Positions 35,932 to 44,094 of a DNA stretch of 64,000 nt are shown one piece after another. This DNA is from DATAEE01 sp963725145. Lineage in GTDB: Bacteria; Acidobacteriota; Vicinamibacteria; Vicinamibacterales; 2-12-FULL-66-21. Every line of letters begins with the position of its first letter. Within the stretch, counting starts at the first letter, position 1. The notes below the pieces were generated by a model. That model was not told where the DNA came from. It made no database searches and saw only the letters and a program-made list of their open reading frames with translations. Where the stretch lies: contig CAVRXL010000013.1 of the NCBI GenBank assembly GCA_963725145.1, forward strand, positions 682,001 through 746,000, given 5' to 3'. The position numbers and the translations under genes were made by a program.

Positions 35932-36750
35932 TCAGCGGGCCGTCACGCCGCTCGCGCAGGGCTCACCGGTTTCGATCGACAAGAGGACGATCGGATTGGC
36001 GCCCCGCCGTGTGATGGAGTGTGGGACGCCGCGCGGGACGAGGCTGTAGGTGCCCGCCTCCAGCCGGCTTTCACGCCCCCCGACCTTGTGCGTCGCTTCG
36101 CCCGCGACGACGTACAGCACTTCGTCCCCGTCGGCGTGCGAGTGCTCGGCCAGCGGATCGCGCAGCTGCAGCAGCGTGCTCTTCATCGACGATGTGCAGC
36201 CGAGCACTGAGTCCTTCCGCGGCGCGCGTCCCAGGAAGTTCTGATCGATGAAGTCAGGGATCACCACCGTCTTCGGCTCGACGTTCACGTCCGAAGCCGC
36301 AGGGGCTGGGGCCGGCGCGGGGGCCGGCGGCGGGGGAGCCGGCGCCGGGGCAGGCGCCTCTGCGGCGTTCAGCGCGACCTCGACGCGCGTCGTCCCGCTC
36401 CCTCGAACCGTGATGTCCCGCTCGAGAGTGATCCAGCCGTTCGATGTGAATCGGAGCCGGTACTGGCCAGCCGGCACGGTGCGCAGCATGACGACGCCAT
36501 TCTCGGCCGTCTCGCCCGAACGCGAGACCCCGCCCTCCATGGTCACGGAGACGCCGCCGAGCGGCTCACCCGCGCGGCTCGTGACGCGAACTTCGATCGG
36601 TCCGCGCGCGGCCTGAACCGGCTTATGCTGCGCGGGAGGCTGCGCCGAAGGAGCAGCGGGCTGCGTCGGCGGAGCGGGCTGCGGCGCTTGAGCCGCAAGG
36701 CCGATCGGGAGAGCGAGGATCGCAAGCGTGGTGAGCGGGCGCGCCTTCAT
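35932..36750 (-). CDS. Secreted fusion: carboxypeptidase-regulatory-like domain, Pro/Ala linker, cupin
   Basis: 272 aa. Signal peptide and Pro-rich spacer, then a Reg-like beta-sandwich (IEVRVTSRAGEPLGGVSVTMEGG, ~residues 50-130), a low-complexity APAPAPPPPAPAP linker, and a C-terminal cupin (residues ~185-260; EHSHADGDEVLYVVAGEATHKVGG, VPRGVPHSI) with HxH-type metal ligands. Probably anchored or displayed in the envelope and binding a small ligand. No operon partner is obvious. Confidence 0.8.
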   Translation of the reverse strand: MKARPLTTLAILALPIGLAAQAPQPAPPTQPAAPSAQPPAQHKPVQAARGPIEVRVTSRAGEPLGGVSVTMEGGVSRSGETAENGVVMLRTVPAGQYRLRFTSNGWITLERDITVRGSGTTRVEVALNAAEAPAPAPAPPPPAPAPAPAPAASDVNVEPKTVVIPDFIDQNFLGRAPRKDSVLGCTSSMKSTLLQLRDPLAEHSHADGDEVLYVVAGEATHKVGGRESRLEAGTYSLVPRGVPHSITRRGANPIVLLSIETGEPCASGVTAR

Positions 36751-37028
36751 CCGCTGATCTAATCACGAATTGGCGTTCCGTGATACGGGTCTACACGGTC
36801 GAGCTTGTTCGAGACCACAGATTCGGACGATCACGCCACGCATAACACCACGTCGCACGACGGACCACGGGTTGAACGGCTTCTGCGGATCACGACCACG
36901 GATAACGCGGATGGCCCGACCAGTCCTGACTTCATTCGACTTGCGGACTTCACGGGACTTCGGATGTCACGCCCGGACGGAAGTTTTAAGGGGAGGTTTT
37001 GGAGGTCAGGGGAGGACGTCACGCTGAA

Positions 37029-37177
37029 GGCCGTCGCGCCGACGCCGCGCAACGCGCGGCGGCTGGGTCGTGAGAGGCAGCGCACGTGAGCCTTTCCGAC
37101 GTCCAACCTGGGCTCACGTGTGTTGCCTCTCACGCCCCAGCCAGGCCCGGCTGCGCCGGGCCGTCGGCGCGACGGCC
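37029..37177. other. Four-way-junction inverted repeat (structured DNA/RNA element)
   Basis: Perfect 15-bp outer stem (37029-37043 with 37163-37177). Left side hairpin 37044-37060 (7 bp, loop aac); right side hairpin 37144-37162 (8 bp, loop tgc). Central arm: ggctggg/cccagcc (37061-37067 with 37136-37142), then a 23-bp stem (37070-37092 with 37111-37133) whose only two mismatches become G-U pairs in a plus-strand RNA. Central loop 18 nt. About 60 bp of pairing in 149 nt. Confidence 0.8.
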
Positions 37178-37309
37178 GCAATCCTCTTCAGTTTTCATCC
37201 GCGGCATCCGTGGCCCGTGATCTGTGAAGTCATCCTCCCTAAACCTCCCGAACCTCCTTTTCCAAGACTCTCGGGTGTGTCATGAGAAGTCAGGAAAGTC
37301 ACGCAAAGG

Positions 37310-37376
37310 GTCCACTCAGCCCGCAGAACCGTCGCCGGGTCGACTCGCACGGCGCGCAGGGCAGCCGGCGGTCTCA
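37310..37376 (-). pseudogene. Remnant of an ADOP permease 3' end
   Basis: The minus strand encodes PAALRAVRVDPATVLRAE, nearly identical to the last residues (PALRAVRVDPATVLRSE) of the intact permease ending at 37744. No body of the gene and no stop after AE remain. Shows that a second ADOP copy was here, or that recombination duplicated the terminus downstream of padR. Confidence 0.65.
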
Positions 37377-37739
37377 TCAGCCGCGCTCGGGCGCGAGCCC
37401 GCAGGCGCGCGCGAGCTTGACCATCTGCGTCAGGCGACGCGCTTCGCCCCGCGCGACCGCCAATCCAAACGGCGTGATGCGATAATACCGGCGCCGTTCG
37501 TCGTCTTCTTCAGGCGCCGGACGATCCCGCGTCTCGACGATCAGGCCCTGTTCCTGCATCCGCTGAATCGATCGGTACAACGTCCCCGCGCTGAGCTGCG
37601 TCGCGCCGCCGGTTCGCGCGGCGACCTCGAGGATGATCGCGTAACCGTGCCGATCCTCCTCCGCCAGCGCGATCAGGATGTGGAACGTCGCCGGCGGCAG
37701 GGGAAGGAGCTCGTCGACTTCTTCGGTCTTGAATGTCAT
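37377..37739 (-). CDS. PadR family transcriptional regulator
   Basis: 120 aa. Winged helix LLPLPPATFHILIALAEEDRHGYAIILEVAARTGG ... LSAGTLYRSIQRMQEQGLI, then a short acidic wing (RPAPEEDDERRRYYRI) and a C-terminal dimerisation helix, typical of the short PadR subfamily. It starts 4 nt after the ADOP permease stop and must be cotranscribed. PadR-ADOP pairs are common in Acidobacteriota. Probably binds the 23-nt palindrome at 40354-40376 and represses the operon. Confidence 0.9.
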   Translation of the reverse strand: MTFKTEEVDELLPLPPATFHILIALAEEDRHGYAIILEVAARTGGATQLSAGTLYRSIQRMQEQGLIVETRDRPAPEEDDERRRYYRITPFGLAVARGEARRLTQMVKLARACGLAPERG

Positions 37740-37743
37740 GTGT

Positions 37744-40341
37744 TTACTCGGAGCGGAGGACGGTTGCGGGATCGACGCGCACCGCGCGCAGCGCGGGCAG
37801 AAGACTCCCTGAGATCGTCATGAGCAGCGCGACGCCCGCGGCCGTCGAGAACGTGACGAGATCGCCAGGCTGAATGCCAAAGAGGAGCCCCTGCATCCAG
37901 CGTCCCGCGGCGTAGGCGAGCGCCATCCCGACGATGGCTCCAGCGACGGCGAGCAGCAGCGTCTGCCCGAGGACGAGCGCGAGAACATCGCCGCCGCGCG
38001 CGCCGAGCGCCATCCGCAGGCTGATCTCGGGGACGCGCTGCGAGACCGCGAACGACAGCAGTCCGTGCAGGCCGATCCCCGCCAGAAGCAGCGAGAGAGC
38101 GGCGAACGCCGCCAGCACGCGAAGCTGGGTGACGCGCGACGACGTGTCGGCGTCGACAACCTCCTGCAGCGTCCGGGCCGCGGAGATCGGAAGCTCAGGG
38201 TCCGCCTTTCGGATGATGGCCCGCACGGCCGGCAGCAACGCGGTGGCCTCGGTCGACGATCGGACGACCAGCTCCTTCGGGATGTAGAAGCGAATCGCGC
38301 CATCGGGGACCTGCTGGTATGACAGGTACACCTGGGGCTCGCTCTCCCGCTCGAGCCCACGGACGCGAATATCTCCCACGATGCCCACGACCGTCCGCGG
38401 CAGGAACGCGAATGTGAACCGCTTGCCCAGGGGATCCTGTCCCGGCCAGTAGCGTCTGGCGAACGACTCGCTGACGACCGCGACGCCCGGCGCGTTCTGC
38501 GTGTCCGACTCGGTGATGTCGCGGCCCCGACCGAGCGGGATCTGCAGCGTCGAGAAGAACCCGGGCGTCACGTATCGAAGGCTCGCGGCGCGCTGGCCGC
38601 GAAGATCGTCCGGGATCCTCGGTGTGCCTTCGACGTCCACGGGCCAGATGCCCCCTCGCATCACCATCGGGAGAAAACTGATGTACGCGGCGCTCGTCAC
38701 GCCGGGCAACGCACGAACGTCCGACAGGATGCGCGAATACAGATCGACGCGGCGGCCCGTCGCCGCGTACTTCTCTCTCTGCAGCGGTGTCTGGACAGCG
38801 GCGACGCCCGCCGTTTCGAAGCCGGGGTCGACGGCCTGGACGCGCCACAGCGCGCGAATGAGCAGCCCCGCCGAGATGAGCAGGACCACCGAGGCGGCTA
38901 CTTCCGCCGACACCAGGAGGGCGCGCAACCGCTCGGTACGTCCACCCGCCCCGCCTCGCGATCCTTCGCGGAGACCGGAGAGATCGCGATCGCTCGCTAC
39001 GCGCAACGCGGGCACGACGCCGAACCCCAGGCCCGTGGCGAAGGTGGCGATCGCGGCGAAGATCAAAACACGCAGATCGACGGCCGTGGCCTCGGCCACG
39101 GGGAGCGTCGGCGGCACGAGGCGCGCGAGCAGGGGCACGGCGACGATGGCGACCGCGACGCCGAGCAGGCCACCGGCAAGCGCGAGCACGAGGCTCTCGG
39201 TCAGCAGCTGGCGCACGAGCCGCTCGCGCCCCGCGCCGAGCGCGGTCCGCATCGCCAGCTCCTTGCGCCGCTTGAGGACGCGCGTGAGGAGCAGGCTCGC
39301 GAGGTTCGTGCAGGCGATGAGCAGCACACAGAACGAGGCGCCGGCGAGCCCCACGAGCATCAAGCGGTTCTGCGCGGGGACCTGGTCCCGCAGCGCGTGC
39401 ACGGTCGCGCGGGTACGGAGATTCTCTTTCGGGTAGTCGCGCTCGAGCTGCTCGGTGACGACGTTCATCTCCGCCTGCGCCGCCTCGAGCGACATCTCCG
39501 GTTTGAGCCTGGCCAGGACGTGCAGATAGTTGTTGTCGCGATCCGTGTCCTCCGACGGGTCGAGCTGGAGCGGCGTCCACATCTGCGTGTTGCGAGTCGG
39601 GAACATGAACGCCGGCGGCATGACGCCGATGACGAGATGCTCGGTCTCGTCCAGGCGGAGTCGAGTGCCAAGCACGTCCGCCCGGCCGCCGAACTCTGAC
39701 CGCCACAACGCATAGCTGAGGACGACCGTTGCCGGCGCGCCTCGCCGGTCGTCCTCGTCCGTGAAGACGCGGCCGAGCCGAGGGGGAACGCCGAGCATGC
39801 GAAGGACGTTCGCGTCGACGGTCGCCCCTTCGAGCTGCCGCGGTTCCGTCCCCCCGACCAGGTTTCTCGAGAGACCTTCGAAGGCCCCCATCGCCGTGAA
39901 CGACCTGCTCATGCGCCGCCAGTCGACGAAGTTCGGAGCCGAGGTCTCCATCCGCGTATAGCCAGGAACGTTCTCCCAGACTTTCACGAGACGATCTGAG
40001 TCGGGGTACGGCAGTGGGCGGAGAAACACCTGATCGGTGAGCGAAAAGACCGCGCTGTTGGCGCCGATGCCGAGCGCGATGACGAGAACCGCGGTGAGGG
40101 CGAAGCCGGGCGTGCGCGTCAGGGAGCGCCGCGCGTAGCGCAGATCCTGGCGCAGGATGTCTGCGTGGACCCGCCCCGCGTTGACGAAGACGTCGCGGAT
40201 CGCGTCGAGCCAGAGCACCGCCACAGGCCCGATTCCGCTGGTGCGGCGGCGGCGTTCGGCGAACACCGCGCACAGCTCGTCACGGTACTCGGCACGAAAG
40301 CTGGCTGGATAGAGAAGAAGGAGCGCGCGATACAGTCCCAT
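37744..40341 (-). CDS. ADOP-family permease (FtsX/MacB type), PadR-linked
   Basis: 865 aa. An extra N-terminal cytoplasmic segment (~60 residues, ALLLLYPASFRAEYRDEL) is found in PadR-associated ADOPs. Then LRYARRSLTRTPGF, the first FtsX unit, MacB-PCD periplasmic domain, a second unit, and terminal PALRAVRVDPATVLRSE. No ATPase adjacent. First gene of a two-gene operon with padR. A near-perfect operator palindrome lies 13-35 nt upstream of the start. Confidence 0.9.
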   Translation of the reverse strand: MGLYRALLLLYPASFRAEYRDELCAVFAERRRRTSGIGPVAVLWLDAIRDVFVNAGRVHADILRQDLRYARRSLTRTPGFALTAVLVIALGIGANSAVFSLTDQVFLRPLPYPDSDRLVKVWENVPGYTRMETSAPNFVDWRRMSRSFTAMGAFEGLSRNLVGGTEPRQLEGATVDANVLRMLGVPPRLGRVFTDEDDRRGAPATVVLSYALWRSEFGGRADVLGTRLRLDETEHLVIGVMPPAFMFPTRNTQMWTPLQLDPSEDTDRDNNYLHVLARLKPEMSLEAAQAEMNVVTEQLERDYPKENLRTRATVHALRDQVPAQNRLMLVGLAGASFCVLLIACTNLASLLLTRVLKRRKELAMRTALGAGRERLVRQLLTESLVLALAGGLLGVAVAIVAVPLLARLVPPTLPVAEATAVDLRVLIFAAIATFATGLGFGVVPALRVASDRDLSGLREGSRGGAGGRTERLRALLVSAEVAASVVLLISAGLLIRALWRVQAVDPGFETAGVAAVQTPLQREKYAATGRRVDLYSRILSDVRALPGVTSAAYISFLPMVMRGGIWPVDVEGTPRIPDDLRGQRAASLRYVTPGFFSTLQIPLGRGRDITESDTQNAPGVAVVSESFARRYWPGQDPLGKRFTFAFLPRTVVGIVGDIRVRGLERESEPQVYLSYQQVPDGAIRFYIPKELVVRSSTEATALLPAVRAIIRKADPELPISAARTLQEVVDADTSSRVTQLRVLAAFAALSLLLAGIGLHGLLSFAVSQRVPEISLRMALGARGGDVLALVLGQTLLLAVAGAIVGMALAYAAGRWMQGLLFGIQPGDLVTFSTAAGVALLMTISGSLLPALRAVRVDPATVLRSE

Positions 40342-40353
40342 AGCTGTCTCGTG

Positions 40354-40376
40354 AGTATAGCCACAGTGGATATACT
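40354..40376. promoter_or_regulatory. Putative PadR operator
   Basis: 23-nt inverted repeat: left arm AGTATAGCCAC, central A, right arm GTGGATATACT. The arms match at 10 of 11 positions. It lies just upstream of the ADOP-padR operon start and resembles AT-ended palindromes bound by PadR proteins. Expected to give autoregulation. Confidence 0.7.
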
Positions 40377-40460
40377 GTCAACGCACCAGAGAAGTTCCCG
40401 CCGATCAGGCATGAGCCTGTTTGCTCGCCTTTTTCGCATTCAGGGATGAGGGGACACACC

Positions 40461-41174
40461 ATGACGGTGATAGAGGCGGTTATGCCCGGGGCAACACACA
40501 CACGGGAACACACGAGCGTGTTCGCCGCGGCCGAGAAACGTGCATTGATCTGGATGGCGGAGCGGCTGCCACGGTGGGTGAATTCCGATCACCTGACCGC
40601 GCTGGGCGCGCTGGCGATGGTCGGCGCCGGTGGAGCGTTCGCCGCCGCCTCGCGCGCCCCGTACGCGCTCGCGCTCGTCCCGCTGTTCCTGGCCATCAAC
40701 TGGTTCGGGGACAGTCTCGACGGCACCGTCGCCCGTGTCCGCAACGCGCAGCGCCCGCGCTACGGTTTCTATCTCGATCACGTCGTAGACATCATCAACA
40801 CGACGTTTCTGTTCGGCGGGCTCGCGCTGTCGGGGCTCGTCAGCCCCTGGATTGCGTGGGCGCTCCTCGTGAGCTATTTGCTGTTGTGCGCCGAGTCCTT
40901 CCTCGCCACGCACACGCTCGGCGTCTTCCGGATCTCGTTCGCGGGGTTCGGGCCGACCGAATTGCGCATCCTGCTCGCGATCGGTGCGATCGCGGCGATG
41001 GTTCGGCCGATGGTGCAGCCGTTCGGGCTTGGGCCCTTCTACCTGTTCGACGTGGGCGGACTCGCCGGCGTCGTCGGGATGGTGGCGGTGTTCCTGGCCT
41101 CGGCCGTGCGGAACACCGTCGCACTCTATCGCGCCGAGCCGCTTCCGCCCGGCGCCGACGTCTTGGGTGGCTGA
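40461..41174 (+). CDS. CDP-alcohol phosphatidyltransferase family protein
   Basis: 237 aa from ATG 40461, which has gagggg 7 nt upstream; ATG 40446 is an alternative. Several membrane helices with the catalytic motif NWFGDSLDGTVARVRN ... RYGFYLDHVVD, i.e. DxxDGxxAR...GxxxDxxxD (nine residues rather than the usual eight between AR and G). Transfers a phosphatidyl group from CDP-diacylglycerol to an alcohol (inositol, glycerol-P, serine); acceptor unknown. Its 3' end overlaps the convergent aminopeptidase by 49 nt. Confidence 0.85.
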   Translation: MTVIEAVMPGATHTREHTSVFAAAEKRALIWMAERLPRWVNSDHLTALGALAMVGAGGAFAAASRAPYALALVPLFLAINWFGDSLDGTVARVRNAQRPRYGFYLDHVVDIINTTFLFGGLALSGLVSPWIAWALLVSYLLLCAESFLATHTLGVFRISFAGFGPTELRILLAIGAIAAMVRPMVQPFGLGPFYLFDVGGLAGVVGMVAVFLASAVRNTVALYRAEPLPPGADVLGG

Positions 41175-42640
41175 TTCCGCATGAAGCTTTCGATCTCGGC
41201 GATCGTCCGCGGGACCGGCGCCGACAGCCGCTCGAGCCCGGTCGGCGTCAGCAGGAAGGAATCCTCGATGCGCACGCCGGTGTTGAGGTACTTCTTCACC
41301 ACCGGCCGCACCTTCTCGATGAACGCGAGGTTTTCCTTCGTCGCCGGCATCGTGTCGAGCGCCTGCTCGCGGATGTAGATGCCGGGCTCGATGACGAAGG
41401 CCATGCCCGGCGCCAGGACGCTGGTGACGCCCACGTCGTGGACATGGAGACCGATCCAGTGGACCGGCCCGTGCGTCGCCCAGACGCGATATTGATCGCC
41501 TGACGCGTCGGTAATCAACCCGAGCCTGAGGAGTCCTTTCTTGATCACGTCGGCGCACGCATCCGTGATGTCCGAGGTGCGGCTGCCGGACTTTGCCGCC
41601 TTGATTCCGGCCTCCTGCGCGGCGAGGACGATCTCGTAGATCTCCTTCTGGGCCGGCGTGAACGTCCCGCTGACCGGATAGGTTCTCGTGATGTCGCCCG
41701 TGTAGCCCTGGTAGCTGCCCGCGGCGTCGACGAGCAGCAGGTCGCCCGCTTCCATCTTCCGGCTCGACTCGTTGTAGTGGAGGACGGTCCCGTTCGGGCC
41801 GCTGCCGACGATGGAGTCGTAGCCCGGCTTCATGGCGCCGTTCTTCAGGTAGACCGCCTCGATCGCCGACTCGACCTCGTATTCGTGCCGGCCCGGCGCC
41901 GCGGCGCGCATGCCGGCCATGTGCGCCTCGTTCGAGATCTCGAGGCTCCGGCGCAGAATGCCCTGCTCGAACGTGGTCTTGACCTGCCGCAGGCCGTGGA
42001 TGATCTCGCTGGCGTCGAGCAGCGTGAAGCCGTCGAACCGCTCGCGCAGGCGGTTCGCGAACTCGAGCGGTTTGTTGAGCGGCTCGGACAGCGATCGCCG
42101 GCCGACGACGAGCGCGAGCCGCGCGCGGTTCTGCTCGAGCGCGGTGAAGAAGGCGTGCTCGGCCGGTTTGTCGCTCGGCGGAGCGGAGGCGCCCGGTCGC
42201 TCGGTTCTGAAGGCACGGCGCGAGAAGGTCGCCTCGATGAACGGCTCGAACTGATCGAGCGTGAAGACGGTCTCGATGCCGGTCAGCTCGGCCGCTTCCT
42301 TCGGCGTCAGCGAGTGGCCATCCCAGTGCTCGCGCCGCGCGTTGAATGTGCGGACGAACAGGACTTCCTTTTTCGTTACGTTCCCCGGCATCAGGACCAG
42401 GATCGAATCCGACTGGGTCGTCCCGGTCAGGTAGTACAGGTTTTCTGCGGCTGGCTCCTCTCTGTCCGGGTCCGCTGTGGACGGTCCGCCCCAGACGATC
42501 AGGAGGCTGTCGGGCCCGAGGCGTTCCATCACGCGGCCGCGGCGGGCTCTCAAGTCATCCTGCAGCGGCCCGGCCGAGACGGCTGCCGCCCATGCGCTCA
42601 ACACCAGGGCGACGACGGCGACGCGAGTGTGGGTTTTCAT
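41126..42640 (-). CDS. Secreted Xaa-Pro aminopeptidase (M24B, aminopeptidase P)
   Basis: 504 aa with signal peptide. AMP_N-like domain (residues ~25-180), then the pita-bread fold with dimetal ligands: LLVDAAGSYQGYTGDITRTY (two Asp), HGPVHWIGLHVHDVG (His), FVIEPGIYI (Glu) and VRIEDSFLL (Glu). Removes N-terminal residues preceding proline. Its ATG overlaps the stop of a paralogue upstream (ATGA), indicating tandem duplication and coupling. Confidence 0.9.
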   Translation of the reverse strand: MKTHTRVAVVALVLSAWAAAVSAGPLQDDLRARRGRVMERLGPDSLLIVWGGPSTADPDREEPAAENLYYLTGTTQSDSILVLMPGNVTKKEVLFVRTFNARREHWDGHSLTPKEAAELTGIETVFTLDQFEPFIEATFSRRAFRTERPGASAPPSDKPAEHAFFTALEQNRARLALVVGRRSLSEPLNKPLEFANRLRERFDGFTLLDASEIIHGLRQVKTTFEQGILRRSLEISNEAHMAGMRAAAPGRHEYEVESAIEAVYLKNGAMKPGYDSIVGSGPNGTVLHYNESSRKMEAGDLLLVDAAGSYQGYTGDITRTYPVSGTFTPAQKEIYEIVLAAQEAGIKAAKSGSRTSDITDACADVIKKGLLRLGLITDASGDQYRVWATHGPVHWIGLHVHDVGVTSVLAPGMAFVIEPGIYIREQALDTMPATKENLAFIEKVRPVVKKYLNTGVRIEDSFLLTPTGLERLSAPVPRTIAEIESFMRNQPPKTSAPGGSGSAR

Positions 42641-44060
42641 CTGGAGCTCCGCATTCCTTTCTGATCCGGGGGCGCGCTCTGGACGATGCCCTTCTCCCGA
42701 ACGAGCCGTTCCATCGCGTCCAGCTCCATCGGGAGGAAGTCGGTGAAGTTCTCCACGCCGGTGTCGGTGACGACCACCGTGTCCTCATACCGAAGATACA
42801 GGTTTTCCTCGGGCACGCGAAGCTGCGGGTCGACCGAGAACACGTGGCCGGGTTTCAGGCCGCTGCGATACCCGCCGACGTCGTGCACCGCCATCCCGAC
42901 GGTGTGGGAGAAGACGCCGCCGCCGGTCTCGACCAGCCGCCGCGCGGCCTGCTCGTAGATCGGCTTCGAGAATTTCGTCCGCGCGAAGACAGGCTCCATC
43001 GCTTTTCGGGCCTCGTCCATGATCTGCGCAGGCGTGACGGACGGCCGGATGCGCGCGAGGACGGCCTTGTGGTACTCGAGCACGAACTGCAGCAGCTCCC
43101 GCTGCCACGCGTTGTACTTGCCGCTGACGGGCCAGACCCGGCCGATGTCGCTGACGTAGTAGCGGTAGTCGGGCGCGTAGTCCATCAACACGAGATCGCC
43201 ATCCTTCAGCGTGGCGGTGTTGCGGAAGTAGTGCATGTTGTTGATGTTCTCGGTGCCGGCCGCGGTGATCGATCGATAGGCCTCGAGGCGCGCGCCGTTC
43301 AGGAGGAACACGTACCGCGCGGCGGCGTCGAGTTGATACTCCGTGACGCCAGGCTCGGTGCTGCGCATCGCCTCGATCAGGCCGAGCCCCGCGAGCTCGG
43401 ATGCGCGGCGGATCAGGGCGATCTCCCGTGGACTCTTGATCGCGCGCAGCTCGTCAAGGATCGGATTGACATCTTTGATCTCGGCGCGCGGGTTGCGCGT
43501 GCGCAGCAGCTCGACGAAGCGCCGCTGCCTGGACGTGCCGCCGTCCCAGAAGTCCATCGCCCGCGCCGTTTCGGAGGCGAGAAGCTCGCCGCGGCTCTGA
43601 CCCGCCGCTTCGGCGGGCGAGAATTCCGCGTAGATGATCTTTCCCCCGGCCATCCCTCCGCTCGCATCGCGTCGAGCGCGAGCACCTCGTCGACGCCGGT
43701 CAACCGCTTGACGAGCTCGGCATCTTCCGCCGACAGCACTTTGCCTTCGGCGCGCTCGAGCCGCTCGTTGCGCGGCGGCAGATACAGCGTCGCGCGGCGC
43801 GATTCGCCGTCGAACCGCATATACGCGCCCGGCGTTTCGATCCCGCAGAGGTAATAGAACGTGTTGTATTGGCGCGGGAAGGTGTATCCATCCGTCAGCG
43901 GCATCCCCTGAACGACCGCGACGCCGTTGCCGATCCGATCGAAGAGCTTCGCCCAGCGGGCTTTGAATTCTTCGGCGGGGAAGTCGGATTGATAGTGCTG
44001 CGCGCGGGCGGGTTGCGCGACGTTTACCAGGAGGACGATCGACAAGAGCAGTCGACGCAT
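42637..44060 (-). pseudogene. Second aminopeptidase P (M24B) gene, interrupted by a single-base frameshift
   Basis: N-terminal part 43660-44060: signal peptide MRRLLLSIVLLVNVAQPARAQ and AMP_N domain to ALDAMRAEG. C-terminal part 42637-43653: MAGGKIIYAEFSPAEAAG through the complete M24 domain (LVLMDYAPDYRYYVSDIGR, GMAVHDVGG, FSVDPQLR, RYEDTVVV). The frames join only if one base is restored near 43650-43659 (minus-strand GGAGGGATGG), most simply one more G. Could be a real inactivation, an assembly indel, or translation of the C-terminal part from its own ATG. The 43413-43650 extension of the first frame is out of family. Confidence 0.8.
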
Positions 44061-44071
44061 ACGCCTCTCCG

Positions 44072-44094
44072 GCAGGCCTAAAGGCCTGCGCTAC
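44072..44094 (-). repeat. REP-like hairpin with GTAG foot supplying the M1 stop codon
   Basis: Perfect 7-bp stem gcaggcc/ggcctgc with loop taaa, then gctac. On the minus strand this is GTAG-C-hairpin; the TAG of the foot (44091-44093) is the stop codon of the M1 aminopeptidase gene. Confidence 0.8.

Larger units (their letters stand above)
36751..37376. other. Gene-free repeat-rich region with nested inverted repeats
   Basis: 626 nt without a supportable gene. Left part has CGGAT/CACGG-type iterations (e.g. 36890-36915) with inverted counterparts near 37199-37226. GGAGG-rich 36989-37016 is mirrored by CCTCC-rich 37232-37259, and CCTGACTTC (36925-36933) by GAAGTCAGG (37286-37294). All surround the four-way junction at 37029-37177. 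At the right end lies an ADOP gene remnant. Confidence 0.65.

Noticed and set aside
36751..37376. CRISPR array or integron attC array
   Set aside because: Repeats are inverted and nested rather than direct with uniform spacers; no cas or integrase gene is nearby.
43641..43665. Programmed -1 frameshift joining the two M24B halves
   Set aside because: The CCG GGG GAA stretch is not a proper X-XXY-YYZ slippery site and the break lies upstream at GGAGGGATGG; a simple base loss explains it better.
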